Shown here piece by piece: positions 1 through 6,493 of a stretch of DNA of 8,565 nt. Each line of letters starts with the position of its first letter. Position 1 is the stretch's first letter. This stretch comes from Akkermansiaceae bacterium. Lineage in GTDB: Bacteria > Verrucomicrobiota > Verrucomicrobiia > Verrucomicrobiales > Akkermansiaceae. The stretch is from NCBI GenBank assembly GCA_011524615.1, contig WTJZ01000063.1, positions 1 to 8,565 on the forward strand, in the 5' to 3' direction. The position numbers and the translations under genes are program-made. The notes beneath the pieces were generated by a model that did not search any database, had not been told where the DNA came from, and saw only the letters and a program-made list of their open reading frames with translations.

Positions 1-90
1 ATCCCATAGGGTGCGAGCGACACGGATCCGTCGGTTGACCTCCTTGACGAGCGCATTGCCGACCAGATTCTTACTCTTCTTAGCTGGCAT
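1..90 (-). CDS. Unidentified protein, N-terminal 30 codons only (runs off left edge)
   Basis: Reading leftwards from an ATG at 90-88, the frame stays open for 30 codons to the window edge. The visible peptide begins MPAKKSKNLVGNALV and continues KEVNRRIRVARTLWD. It is lysine- and arginine-rich with no signal peptide, so a cytoplasmic, possibly nucleic-acid-binding protein is plausible. Its ATG shares one base with the TAA of the amidase gene (TAATG at 92-88), which indicates translational coupling and makes this a real third member of the minus-strand operon. It does not look like agmatine deiminase (AguA), the usual partner of AguB. The RRIRVAR stretch resembles both the start of XRE-type helix-turn-helix domains and the SRIRLARN segment of McsB arginine kinases, but 30 residues are too few to choose. 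Function unassigned. Confidence 0.6.
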   Translation of the reverse strand, partial: MPAKKSKNLVGNALVKEVNRRIRVARTLWD

Positions 91-956
91 TAGGCGTCTT
101 CTCTCCAGCGTTTGGTGAGGTCAGAGTATGTGTCGATACGTCGATCTCGGAAGAAGGGCCAGATGCGGCGAAATTCGCGGGCCTTGTTCATATCGATCTC
201 GTAGACGAGTACTTCGTCTTCGGTAGTCGATCCTAGGGTGACGATCTGACCATACGGGTCGGCGACGAAGGAGCGCCCCCAGAATTCGTTCTGGTCCTCG
301 GTTCCAACACGGTTGACGGCGGCAACGTGGATACCATTAGCGACGGCATGCCCTTGCATGACGGTCTGCCATGCATGGTGCTGGGCGTCACCGAGTTCCT
401 CTTTTTCCTCCGCTTGCCATCCAATAGCAGTCGGGTAGAGGAGGATCTCAGCCCCTGCCATCGCCATGAGGCGCGCAGGTTCTGGGTACCATTGATCCCA
501 ACAGATGAGAACTCCGATCTTGCCCACACGAGTCTCCCATACAGGGTAGCCCGAATCACCAGGCGTGAAGTAAAACTTCTCCTCGAACCCTGGGTCCTGA
601 GGGATGTGCGCTTTTCGGTACTTGCCGAGGTACGACCCGTCAGCATCGATGATGACCGCCGTATTGTAGAAGAGTCCCTCCGCTACCTTCTCAAAGAGGG
701 AGGCGACGAGCACCATCTCAGAGGCTGCAGCGAGAGAGCAAAGACGTTCCACGAGGGGGCTGCTCTCCGTGATCTCGACCGCTAGGTCAAAGTGGTCAGT
801 ATTCTGAGTCGTACAGAAGTACGGAGTGAGGAAGAGCTCCTGAGTACAGAACAGGTCGGCGCCTCGCGCCTTAGCCTCTGCTACTTGTCGGCTGAGGAGT
901 TCGAGTTGTCCCTGAGGAGACTGCGTGACTGCGTTTTGTCCGAGCGCGATGATCAT
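90..956 (-). CDS. aguB: N-carbamoylputrescine amidase (nitrilase superfamily)
   Basis: A 288-residue carbon-nitrogen hydrolase, the usual AguB length. By family knowledge it hydrolyses N-carbamoylputrescine to putrescine, CO2 and ammonia, the last step of the agmatine route from arginine to polyamines, in the cytoplasm. The nitrilase triad is visible: Glu40 (in CTQELF), Lys115 (in YRKAH) and the nucleophile Cys152 (in ICWDQWYPE). The CWDQWYPE motif, YPTAIGW at 174-180, MQGHAVANG at 200-208 and the NRVG segment near 215 are typical of AguB rather than of generic nitrilases. The ATG at 956 overlaps the TGA of the upstream phosphatase gene by four bases (ATGA), and the TAA overlaps the next gene's ATG by one base, so all three are probably co-translated. 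No agmatine deiminase gene is visible here. A related beta-ureidopropionase-like amidase is the main alternative. Confidence 0.9.
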   Translation of the reverse strand: MIIALGQNAVTQSPQGQLELLSRQVAEAKARGADLFCTQELFLTPYFCTTQNTDHFDLAVEITESSPLVERLCSLAAASEMVLVASLFEKVAEGLFYNTAVIIDADGSYLGKYRKAHIPQDPGFEEKFYFTPGDSGYPVWETRVGKIGVLICWDQWYPEPARLMAMAGAEILLYPTAIGWQAEEKEELGDAQHHAWQTVMQGHAVANGIHVAAVNRVGTEDQNEFWGRSFVADPYGQIVTLGSTTEDEVLVYEIDMNKAREFRRIWPFFRDRRIDTYSDLTKRWREDA

Positions 957-1462
957 AGCTCTGTTCCTAGACTCTCCTGGAGTTCACCGTTATCTTGAAC
1001 AAAGGAGAGGATGTTATCTACCGCGGTGAGGAGTTGCCCTTCGACGACTTCGTAAGCGGGGGCGCCGAGGCCAAAAGGGTCCGCGACATCCTTAGTGCCC
1101 TCGTCTCCCATGAACTCACCGACGAGCAATACCTTTTCTCGGTACTCGGGAGCATTAGTAATGATCGCCTCACGATGCATACGAGTCAGGCAGAAGACAT
1201 AGTCACACTCATCCATGATGTACTTGTTGAGTTGGCGACTACGGAATGGGGTGTAGTCGATCTCGTGCTTGTTAAGTAGGAGTTGGCGCGTCTCTATGCT
1301 AGCAGGTGATCCTGTCGAGGCTGCGACCCCTGCAGACTGTGCCTCATACTGACTCTCTAGCCCTTTTTCGACTAAGAGTTGGTTAAAGAGGGCCTCCGCC
1401 ATTGGGCTACGACAGGTATTGCCTGTGCAAACGAAGAGAATTTGACATTTAGAATCTGACAC
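953..1462 (-). CDS. Low-molecular-weight protein phosphatase, YwlE-like (putative protein-arginine phosphatase)
   Basis: A 169-residue member of the low-molecular-weight phosphatase family. The P-loop VCTGNTCRSPMAEALF lies at 11-26 with nucleophile Cys12 and phosphate-binding Arg18. The general-acid loop DVADPFG is at 125-131, with Asp128 as the likely acid. Typical tyrosine phosphatases of this family carry CLGNICRS; here the residue before the second Cys is Thr16, as in Bacillus YwlE, where the threonine is associated with phosphoarginine specificity. DPFG also matches YwlE better than the usual DPY. The start is GTG at 1462: an in-frame TGA lies two codons upstream, and no later start would retain the P-loop. 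An AAGGA sits about 15 bases upstream, too far for a good ribosome site. First gene of the minus-strand operon, overlapping the amidase by ATGA. The fold is certain; pArg activity is inferred. A tyrosine phosphatase is the alternative. Confidence 0.88.
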   Translation of the reverse strand: MSDSKCQILFVCTGNTCRSPMAEALFNQLLVEKGLESQYEAQSAGVAASTGSPASIETRQLLLNKHEIDYTPFRSRQLNKYIMDECDYVFCLTRMHREAIITNAPEYREKVLLVGEFMGDEGTKDVADPFGLGAPAYEVVEGQLLTAVDNILSFVQDNGELQESLGTEL

Positions 1463-1521
1463 AATTCATAACATATGTCCTTGATCTTGGTGGCGAAAAG
1501 CACAAATCTCATATTTTCATT
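1463..1521. promoter_or_regulatory. Divergent intergenic region between phosphatase operon and TMEM220 gene
   Basis: These 59 bases separate two genes that point away from each other, so they must hold the start signals of both transcription units unless the promoters lie inside coding sequence. On the plus strand there are weak candidates only (TTGGTG at 1487-1492 followed 18 bases later by ATATTT). No Shine-Dalgarno lies close to the ATG at 1522. The promoter role is inferred from gene layout, not from a clear consensus. Confidence 0.4.
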
Positions 1522-1884
1522 ATGTCACGAAAGTTTTTCTGCATCTTCAGCTTCATTCTCTTCGCCCTCTTTACCTACTGGCAGCTCAATGATCTCGACC
1601 AATACGGGACGCAATGGTGGCAAGGGTGGGTGCTCACGTATGGATGTACGTCTCTCCTCTGCCTTGCCTCTGCCTTTGTCGCCTTTCCTCGTTGGGTCTT
1701 CATTACTGGTGCCGTCCTGGCAATAGCCCATGCGTTCCTCCGTTTCACCGCTATCCAGTTTGAGGAGACGATCCTCTTTAACTACGATAATCCTGCAGGA
1801 AATGAAACAGGAGGATTACTCATCGTATGCATTTGGCTCATTACTCTTGCTTTTTGGAAAAAGAAGTTGCCAAAAGAACACTAG
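1522..1884 (+). CDS. TMEM220-family small membrane protein
   Basis: A 120-residue hydrophobic protein with about four predicted membrane segments, roughly residues 4-20, 36-54, 58-76 and 98-112, ending in the basic tail KKKLPKEH. Two motifs recall the TMEM220 family: YWQLNDLDQYG at 19-29, matching the family's QLNDPDP-type loop after the first helix, and NETGGLLIV at 94-102 before the last helix. No biochemical role is established for bacterial members that I can state. No Shine-Dalgarno precedes the ATG. It ends 22 bp before parE on the same strand, so the two may share a transcript. Family assignment is from motif memory. Confidence 0.72.
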   Translation: MSRKFFCIFSFILFALFTYWQLNDLDQYGTQWWQGWVLTYGCTSLLCLASAFVAFPRWVFITGAVLAIAHAFLRFTAIQFEETILFNYDNPAGNETGGLLIVCIWLITLAFWKKKLPKEH

Positions 1885-1906
1885 TTGATACCGTTCACCC
1901 ATTGTT

Positions 1907-3766
1907 ATGGCGGCCGAGTACACAGAAGACAACATCCGTAGCTTAGACTGGAAGGAGCATATCCGCATGCGTCCAGGCATGTATATCGGTAAGCTCGCAG
2001 ATGGCTCGTCCTCTGATGACGGTATCTATATCCTGATCAAGGAGGTCATGGATAACTCCATCGATGAGCACATGATGGGGCATGGTAAGGAGATCAAGAT
2101 CAATATCGACCCTGAGAGTGGCCAAGTGGTCGTCCGTGACTTCGGTCGAGGGATTCCTCTCGGTAAGCTCTACGATTGCGCTGCTAAGATTAATACAGGT
2201 GCTAAGTACGACTCTGAAGCGTTCCAAAAAGCGGTCGGACTAAATGGTGTGGGTATCAAGGCGGTTAATGCGCTGTCGAATTACTTCTACATTCAGGCCT
2301 GGCGTGAGAATGAGACCCGTGCGATCGAGTTCTCAGCGGGGGAGGTCGTGGCAGAGTCTCCTGAGCCAAGGCCAGACGAGCAGCCAAACGGCACCATGAT
2401 CGCCTTCCGGGTAGACACCACTGTCTTCCCTAAGCATACCAAGATTAGAATGGAGTATGTGGAACGGATGTGCCGTTACTACTCGTACCTCAATCCTGGG
2501 CTCACGATCACGCTCAATGGTAAGAAGTATAAGTCTAAGAATGGTCTCCTCGATCTCCTAAAGGAGGAGATGTCTGAGACTCCTCTGTATGAGCCAATCC
2601 ACGTGAAGGGAACTGATATTGAAATCGTCTTTACCCATAAGCAGGAGAGCTCAGAGGACTATTATACCTTTGTCAATGGACAGAATACGACCCAAGGGGG
2701 AACACATCTAGTGGCCTTTAGGGAGGCGGTAGTTAAGGTCGTCCGAGACTTCTTCAAAAAGCAGTATGACCCCTCTGATATTCGAAACGGGATCGAGGCA
2801 GCCATTGCGATCCGCATTCAAGAACCGGTCTTCGAGTCTCAGACTAAGACCAAATTAGGATCTACTACGGTATCGCCTGATGGGGAAACGGTCAGAACCT
2901 TTGTCTTGAACTTCCTCAAGGAGCACCTCGATAACCAACTGCATAAGCATACCGACCGAGCGGATGAGATCCTGAAGAGGATCCAATACGCCGAGAAGAT
3001 GCGCAAGGATCTCAAGGGGATTCAAAAGATCGCCAAAGAGCGTGCTAAGCAGGTCAAGGTACACAATAAGAAGCTCCGGGACTGTAAGTTCCACCTGAAT
3101 ACTAAGAATAAGAGAGCTGAGGAGACCATGATCTTCATTACAGAGGGTGACTCGGCTTCTGGTTCTATTACCAAGTCTCGAGATGTGGAGACGCAGGCCG
3201 TATTCTCTCTCCGAGGGAAGCCTCTCAACACTTATGGGTTAGATAAGAAGATCATTTACCAGAACGAGGAGTTTGCTCTTCTCCAGGCAGCATTAGGCAT
3301 CGAGGATAATATTGAGAACCTACGTTATAATAAGGTGATCGTTGCTACTGATGCCGATGTTGACGGTATGCATATTCGTCTGCTCTTGCTCACGTTCTTC
3401 CTCCAGTTCTTCCCTGAGCTCGTACGTAATGGCCACGTCCACATCCTAGAGACCCCACTCTTCCGGATTCGTGACAAGAAACGTACCATCTATTGCTACG
3501 ACGAAGAAGAACGCCAGAAAGCAATGAAACAACTGAATAAGAACCCTGAGATCACTCGATTCAAGGGGCTTGGTGAGATTTCACCTAATGAGTTCGGATT
3601 CATGATTGGTCCTGAGATGAGAACCTACCCAGTCAACATGGAAGAGGGGAAAAAGCTGCGTGAACTACTCGAGTTCTATATGGGTAAGAATACCCCTGAT
3701 CGCCAACAATACATCATTGCCAATCTCAGAGAAGACGTCGATACTGCTGAGGTAGAGTCTCTCTAA
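1907..3766 (+). CDS. parE: DNA topoisomerase IV subunit B (ParE, Bacteroidota/Verrucomicrobiota type)
   Basis: The 619-residue ATPase subunit of a type IIA topoisomerase, which with ParC decatenates and relaxes DNA. The GHKL ATPase domain shows EVMDNSIDE at 46-54 (Glu46 catalytic, Asn50 Mg-binding), DFGRGIPLG at 78-86 and the ATP-lid GLNGVGIKAVNALS at 111-124. The transducer lysine loop QTKTKLG is at 312-318. The Toprim domain has ITEGDSASGS at 411-420 (Glu413) and TDADVDG at 481-487 (Asp482, Asp484). RFKGLGE follows at 551-557. DFGRGIP in place of the common DNGRGIP and the opening SLDWKEHIRMRPGMYIG mark the short ParE subtype seen in Bacteroidota and related phyla. All catalytic residues are present and no large GyrB-type insert is seen. 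parC does not follow; a convergent thrB does. GyrB is the alternative, less likely. Confidence 0.92.
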   Translation: MAAEYTEDNIRSLDWKEHIRMRPGMYIGKLADGSSSDDGIYILIKEVMDNSIDEHMMGHGKEIKINIDPESGQVVVRDFGRGIPLGKLYDCAAKINTGAKYDSEAFQKAVGLNGVGIKAVNALSNYFYIQAWRENETRAIEFSAGEVVAESPEPRPDEQPNGTMIAFRVDTTVFPKHTKIRMEYVERMCRYYSYLNPGLTITLNGKKYKSKNGLLDLLKEEMSETPLYEPIHVKGTDIEIVFTHKQESSEDYYTFVNGQNTTQGGTHLVAFREAVVKVVRDFFKKQYDPSDIRNGIEAAIAIRIQEPVFESQTKTKLGSTTVSPDGETVRTFVLNFLKEHLDNQLHKHTDRADEILKRIQYAEKMRKDLKGIQKIAKERAKQVKVHNKKLRDCKFHLNTKNKRAEETMIFITEGDSASGSITKSRDVETQAVFSLRGKPLNTYGLDKKIIYQNEEFALLQAALGIEDNIENLRYNKVIVATDADVDGMHIRLLLLTFFLQFFPELVRNGHVHILETPLFRIRDKKRTIYCYDEEERQKAMKQLNKNPEITRFKGLGEISPNEFGFMIGPEMRTYPVNMEEGKKLRELLEFYMGKNTPDRQQYIIANLREDVDTAEVESL

Positions 3767-3795
3767 TTCAAGGTTGATGAGGCTCTGAATGGGGA

Positions 3796-3812
3796 AGCAT
3801 GTAAAACATGCT
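3796..3812. terminator. Short inverted repeat between convergent parE and thrB, possible bidirectional terminator
   Basis: AGCATGT (3796-3802), a 3-base AAA loop, then ACATGCT (3806-3812) form a perfect 7-bp stem in the 72-bp gap between the two facing stop codons. A weaker outer pair, GTTGAT at 3773-3778 and ATCAAC at 3825-3830, flanks it and could extend the structure. Neither strand has a T-run after the stem, so it is not a canonical intrinsic terminator; the location is the main support. Confidence 0.35.
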
Positions 3813-3838
3813 CACTGTAGTTGAATCAACAGTCTGCC

Positions 3839-4768
3839 TTAAGCAAGGCGTACTACTCCTTGGGTGTTGACCTTAGATACGTATGCGTCGAGAGGTTCGT
3901 CTTGAAATGCGCTAGCGATGTTGTGCGCGGCAAGTTCTCCGTGAGCAAGGGCGAAAAGGCTAGGACCCGATCCTGAGATCCCGAAGGAGAAGGCGCCAGC
4001 CTCTAGAGCACGGGATTGGAATTCATCAAAGGATGGGATGAGTTCACGACGTCCAGGCTCAGCGATGTGATCAACAATACTGCGTTTCATGAGGTCGAAG
4101 TCTTCGGTGTAGAAGGCTGAGACCAAGGCTGCTAGGTGACCCGCTTGGGTCGTGGCAGTATGAGTCGATACCTCAGTCGGCACTTTGAGTCGGGCCTCGG
4201 CAGTGAGGATCTCGATGCGAGGGTCATAGAGGACAGTTGCCCAAAGGTCTGCAGGAGCTGGGATAGAAATGACGTCTAATGTCGGATTATCACGAACGAG
4301 GCAAATCCCTCCGAGTAGTCCTGGGGCGACATTATCCGCATGCCAGGCCTTACTCGCAGCTTCCTCGCCCTTCATGGCTGCATGGAGGAGGTCGTGTCTG
4401 GAGAGGGGGCTCCCGAGGAGTTCATTCATGGCGAAGGCTCCACCGACGGCACTAGCCGCACTGGAGCCGAGACCAGAACCAAAGGGCATTTGCTTATGGA
4501 TCTCCATCTGGAATCCGCCAGAGATGCCGAGTTGGTCGAGGACGGCTTGGGCTGCGATAGAGGCGGTGTTCTTGCTGGCATCGAGAGGGAGCTTGCCCTC
4601 GTCGCCAGTGATCTCAGTGACGACGATTTGGTCGAGTAGTGGTGCCTTGCGGATGACGACTTCATCTCCAGGTCCGTATATCGCGAGGCCAAGGACATCA
4701 TAGCCGCAGCCGAGGTTGGCAACTGTGGCTGGAGCGAATACTTTTACTTCCTGAAGATCGGTGTGCAT
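3839..4768 (-). CDS. thrB: Homoserine kinase (GHMP kinase family)
   Basis: A 309-residue GHMP kinase, normal for ThrB. It phosphorylates homoserine with ATP to O-phosphohomoserine, the penultimate step of threonine synthesis, in the cytoplasm. Motif 1 is FAPATVANLGCGYDVLGLA at 11-29. The ATP-binding motif 2, MPFGSGLGSSAASAVGG, is at 94-110, and motif 3, GISGSGPSLFA, at 263-273. ANLGCGYDVLG is the homoserine kinase version of motif 1, separating it from mevalonate or galactokinase relatives. It stands alone between parE, which converges on it, and the divergent ABC ATPase gene; thrA and thrC are not in the window. The ATG at 4768 has no Shine-Dalgarno upstream. The frame is intact and no key residue is missing. 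Confidence 0.94.
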   Translation of the reverse strand: MHTDLQEVKVFAPATVANLGCGYDVLGLAIYGPGDEVVIRKAPLLDQIVVTEITGDEGKLPLDASKNTASIAAQAVLDQLGISGGFQMEIHKQMPFGSGLGSSAASAVGGAFAMNELLGSPLSRHDLLHAAMKGEEAASKAWHADNVAPGLLGGICLVRDNPTLDVISIPAPADLWATVLYDPRIEILTAEARLKVPTEVSTHTATTQAGHLAALVSAFYTEDFDLMKRSIVDHIAEPGRRELIPSFDEFQSRALEAGAFSFGISGSGPSLFALAHGELAAHNIASAFQDEPLDAYVSKVNTQGVVRLA

Positions 4769-4872
4769 GGGATGGACTTAGCGAGGGATGAGCTCAGAGT
4801 CAAATTCTGAGACTAGAAAATAAGGGATTTTTATTGGCGGGAGGGGAGGGAGACGTTTAATACTATTTTCTA
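4769..4872. promoter_or_regulatory. Divergent promoter region of thrB and the ABC ATPase operon, with G-rich tract and small dyad
   Basis: This 104-bp gap must serve both divergent genes. It holds a purine stretch with G-runs at 4836-4837, 4839-4841, 4843-4846 and 4848-4850 on the plus strand. There is also a 6-bp dyad CTCAGA (4793-4798) / TCTGAG (4806-4811) around a 7-base loop. TTAATACTAT at 4857-4866 just before the ATPase start could contain a -10 element, but no convincing -35 partner is seen (TTGGCG at 4834-4839 is the nearest). An in-frame TAA at 4858 rules out a start upstream of 4873. Exact promoters are not resolved. Confidence 0.45.
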
Positions 4873-5868
4873 ATGAGCCTGTTGGAAGTTAAGAATCTGA
4901 AAATGTACTACCCCGTACACGGTGGGGTAATGAAGAAGCAGGTAGGTGAGGTGAAAGCGGTAGATGGAGTCTCGTTAGAGATTAAGAAGGGAGAGACGTT
5001 AGGACTGGTAGGAGAATCCGGATGTGGTAAATCAACATTGGGAAAGAGTCTTGTGCGATTGCTGAAGCCGACGTCAGGAGAAATTCTCTTCCAAGGGCAA
5101 GATCTTGCTCAAATGTCCCAAAAGGAGTTACGTCCGTTGCGAAGAGATTTACAAATGGTGTTCCAGGATCCTGCAGAGTCGTTAAACCCTAAGATGACTG
5201 TTAATGAGCTCTTGATGGAGCCATTAATCATTCACGGTCTGTGTGCGCCAGAGGAGAGAGAAAAGCGTGTGAAAAAATTACTCAACCAAGTAGGCTTACC
5301 ATCTAGTGCTTATGGTAAGTACGCCTTTGAGTTCTCAGGAGGGCAACGTCAGCGGATCGGGATTGCTAGAGCCTTAGCGGTAGAGCCTCAGTTAATGGTC
5401 CTCGATGAACCAGTGTCTGCTCTAGACGTGTCGGTGCAGGCTCAGGTACTGAACTTACTCATGGAACTTCAGGAGGAGATGGGGCTGAGTTATCTTTTTA
5501 TCGCACACGACCTATCAGTCGTTAAGCATATTAGTGATAGAGTTGCTGTGATGTATCTAGGAAAGATCGTGGAGGAAGCTCCTGCTCAGGCTCTCTACAA
5601 AGATCCACTCCATGCTTACACTAAGGCTCTCATTGATTCGATTCCTCAGCCTGTTCCTGGCAGAAAGGTGAAGAGGAAATTAGTTGAGGGAGATGTCCCT
5701 ACTCCCCTAGATCCGCCAGCCGGTAGCGCCTTTGGGTTCCGGATCGGACATGAGCGCTATGAGGAGACTGTCGGGCAAGATCTGACACCGGTGTCTGTAG
5801 GTCAGGATCGTCGAGTGGCTCCCGATCCATGTTGTGTAGAGAACTTAGATGCATTGATTAAAGGATGA
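4873..5868 (+). CDS. Oligopeptide/dipeptide-type ABC transporter ATP-binding protein (OppF/DppF-like)
   Basis: A 331-residue ABC ATPase of the peptide/nickel import group. Walker A is GESGCGKST at 47-55, the Q-loop Gln98 lies in MVFQDP, the signature FSGGQRQR is at 154-161, Walker B LMVLDEP at 174-180, the D-loop SALD at 182-185 and the H-loop His212. The motif QDPAESLNP at 98-106 is typical of OppF/DppF. The C-terminal oligo_HPY-like region begins normally (GDVPTPLDPPAG, 273-284), but where the family has GCxFxPRC there is GSAFGFR. The first conserved cysteines are therefore missing, while a CC pair remains at 320-321. No permease, binding protein or OppD-type partner lies alongside, so its transporter must be encoded elsewhere. 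It is the first gene of the plus-strand unit and overlaps the next gene by ATGA. The ATPase class is firm; the substrate is unknown. Confidence 0.88.
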   Translation: MSLLEVKNLKMYYPVHGGVMKKQVGEVKAVDGVSLEIKKGETLGLVGESGCGKSTLGKSLVRLLKPTSGEILFQGQDLAQMSQKELRPLRRDLQMVFQDPAESLNPKMTVNELLMEPLIIHGLCAPEEREKRVKKLLNQVGLPSSAYGKYAFEFSGGQRQRIGIARALAVEPQLMVLDEPVSALDVSVQAQVLNLLMELQEEMGLSYLFIAHDLSVVKHISDRVAVMYLGKIVEEAPAQALYKDPLHAYTKALIDSIPQPVPGRKVKRKLVEGDVPTPLDPPAGSAFGFRIGHERYEETVGQDLTPVSVGQDRRVAPDPCCVENLDALIKG

Positions 5869-6407
5869 AGAGTTCGTTAGTTAGATTCTATATTAGAAGG
5901 AAACTCTCTTGGCAGTCAGTACAGGGAGCAGTAGACGAAATCAAAAAATGGGAGGAACGTTATCTAGAGTTAGCGCATAAGCTGAGTAGTCATCAACTCG
6001 ATGTGGTAATCCCGGTCCCAGAGATGATGGGGGTAGATAAAGAAATGACGCAATGGTCCTATAATCAGCTACTGGCTCATAACACGATCGTGAACAGGGC
6101 TATGACAGCGAATGTGAAGAGGCTTATGACTGGTGAGCAGGATGAGGAGTTTGAGGGCTTTGATCCTAAGCATGATGTCCTTCCTGGGGCGGAATTAAGT
6201 AGTGATCAGGACCAGCTCTTTGCTCGATCGATTGCTGACCACTTAGAGGTAGTAAAGCGTTTTGGCCATCTGAAGAGCGCCCGAACGAGTGAGCATCCGG
6301 TCTTTGGGGTGTTTGATGCTCATATGTGGCATGGCATGTTTGGGGGGCATCTCGGAGTGCATTATAAGCAAGCTGAAATGATAGCTTATCGGGCGATGGG
6401 ACAGTGA
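5865..6407 (+). CDS. DinB/DUF1569-like putative metal-binding protein
   Basis: A 180-residue, probably soluble helical protein. The segment WSYNQLLAHNTIVNRAM (64-80) resembles the second helix of DinB-superfamily four-helix bundles. HPVFGVFDAHMWHGMFGGH (144-162) followed by HYKQAE resembles the DUF1569 ending of the type HPxFG...W...HLxHHxxQ. This places His72, His162 and His166 as a plausible His triad (H plus HxxxH) that could bind a divalent metal. DinB-like proteins include thiol-dependent transferases and many of unknown role; substrate and reaction here are unknown. The ATG overlaps the ATPase TGA by four bases with AAAGG directly upstream, indicating coupled translation. The TGA stop is followed in the same frame by four sense codons and then a 15-codon reading frame (6420-6467). 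Superfamily assignment is from motif pattern only. Confidence 0.7.
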   Translation: MKSSLVRFYIRRKLSWQSVQGAVDEIKKWEERYLELAHKLSSHQLDVVIPVPEMMGVDKEMTQWSYNQLLAHNTIVNRAMTANVKRLMTGEQDEEFEGFDPKHDVLPGAELSSDQDQLFARSIADHLEVVKRFGHLKSARTSEHPVFGVFDAHMWHGMFGGHLGVHYKQAEMIAYRAMGQ

Positions 6408-6419
6408 GTAGTCGCAAGG

Positions 6420-6467
6420 ATGAATGAAATAGATCTAAAATTAGACGATTTTATCTTTGAGATGTAG
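6420..6467 (+). other. 15-codon open frame in phase with the DinB-like gene
   Basis: After the TGA at 6405-6407 the same frame stays open through four codons to an ATG at 6420, then MNEIDLKLDDFIFEM and TAG at 6465-6467. AAGG abuts the ATG with no spacer, so ribosome binding would be poor. It may be a relic C-terminal tail of the DinB-like protein after a stop mutation, a micro-ORF ahead of the CLC gene, or chance. Confidence 0.2.
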
Positions 6468-6493
6468 CGAGCACTAGCATAAGCAATTGAGAG

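Noticed and set aside
327..785. 152-codon open frame on the plus strand inside the amidase gene
   Set aside because: It is antisense to a gene with intact catalytic motifs, and its product shows no recognisable domain.
1475..1726. 83-codon plus-strand frame overlapping the TMEM220-like gene
   Set aside because: Low-complexity serine/leucine product in a different frame from a convincing membrane protein.
1522..3766. The 22-bp gap between the TMEM220-like gene and parE as a separate promoter for parE
   Set aside because: The gap is too short for a full promoter and shows no -10/-35 pattern; any separate parE promoter would lie within the upstream coding sequence and cannot be called by eye.
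4269..4703. 144-codon plus-strand frame opposite thrB
   Set aside because: Serine- and arginine-rich antisense shadow of a well-supported homoserine kinase.
6166..6417. 83-codon minus-strand frame opposite the DinB-like gene
   Set aside because: No motif or start signal; the plus-strand gene has His motifs and a coupled start.
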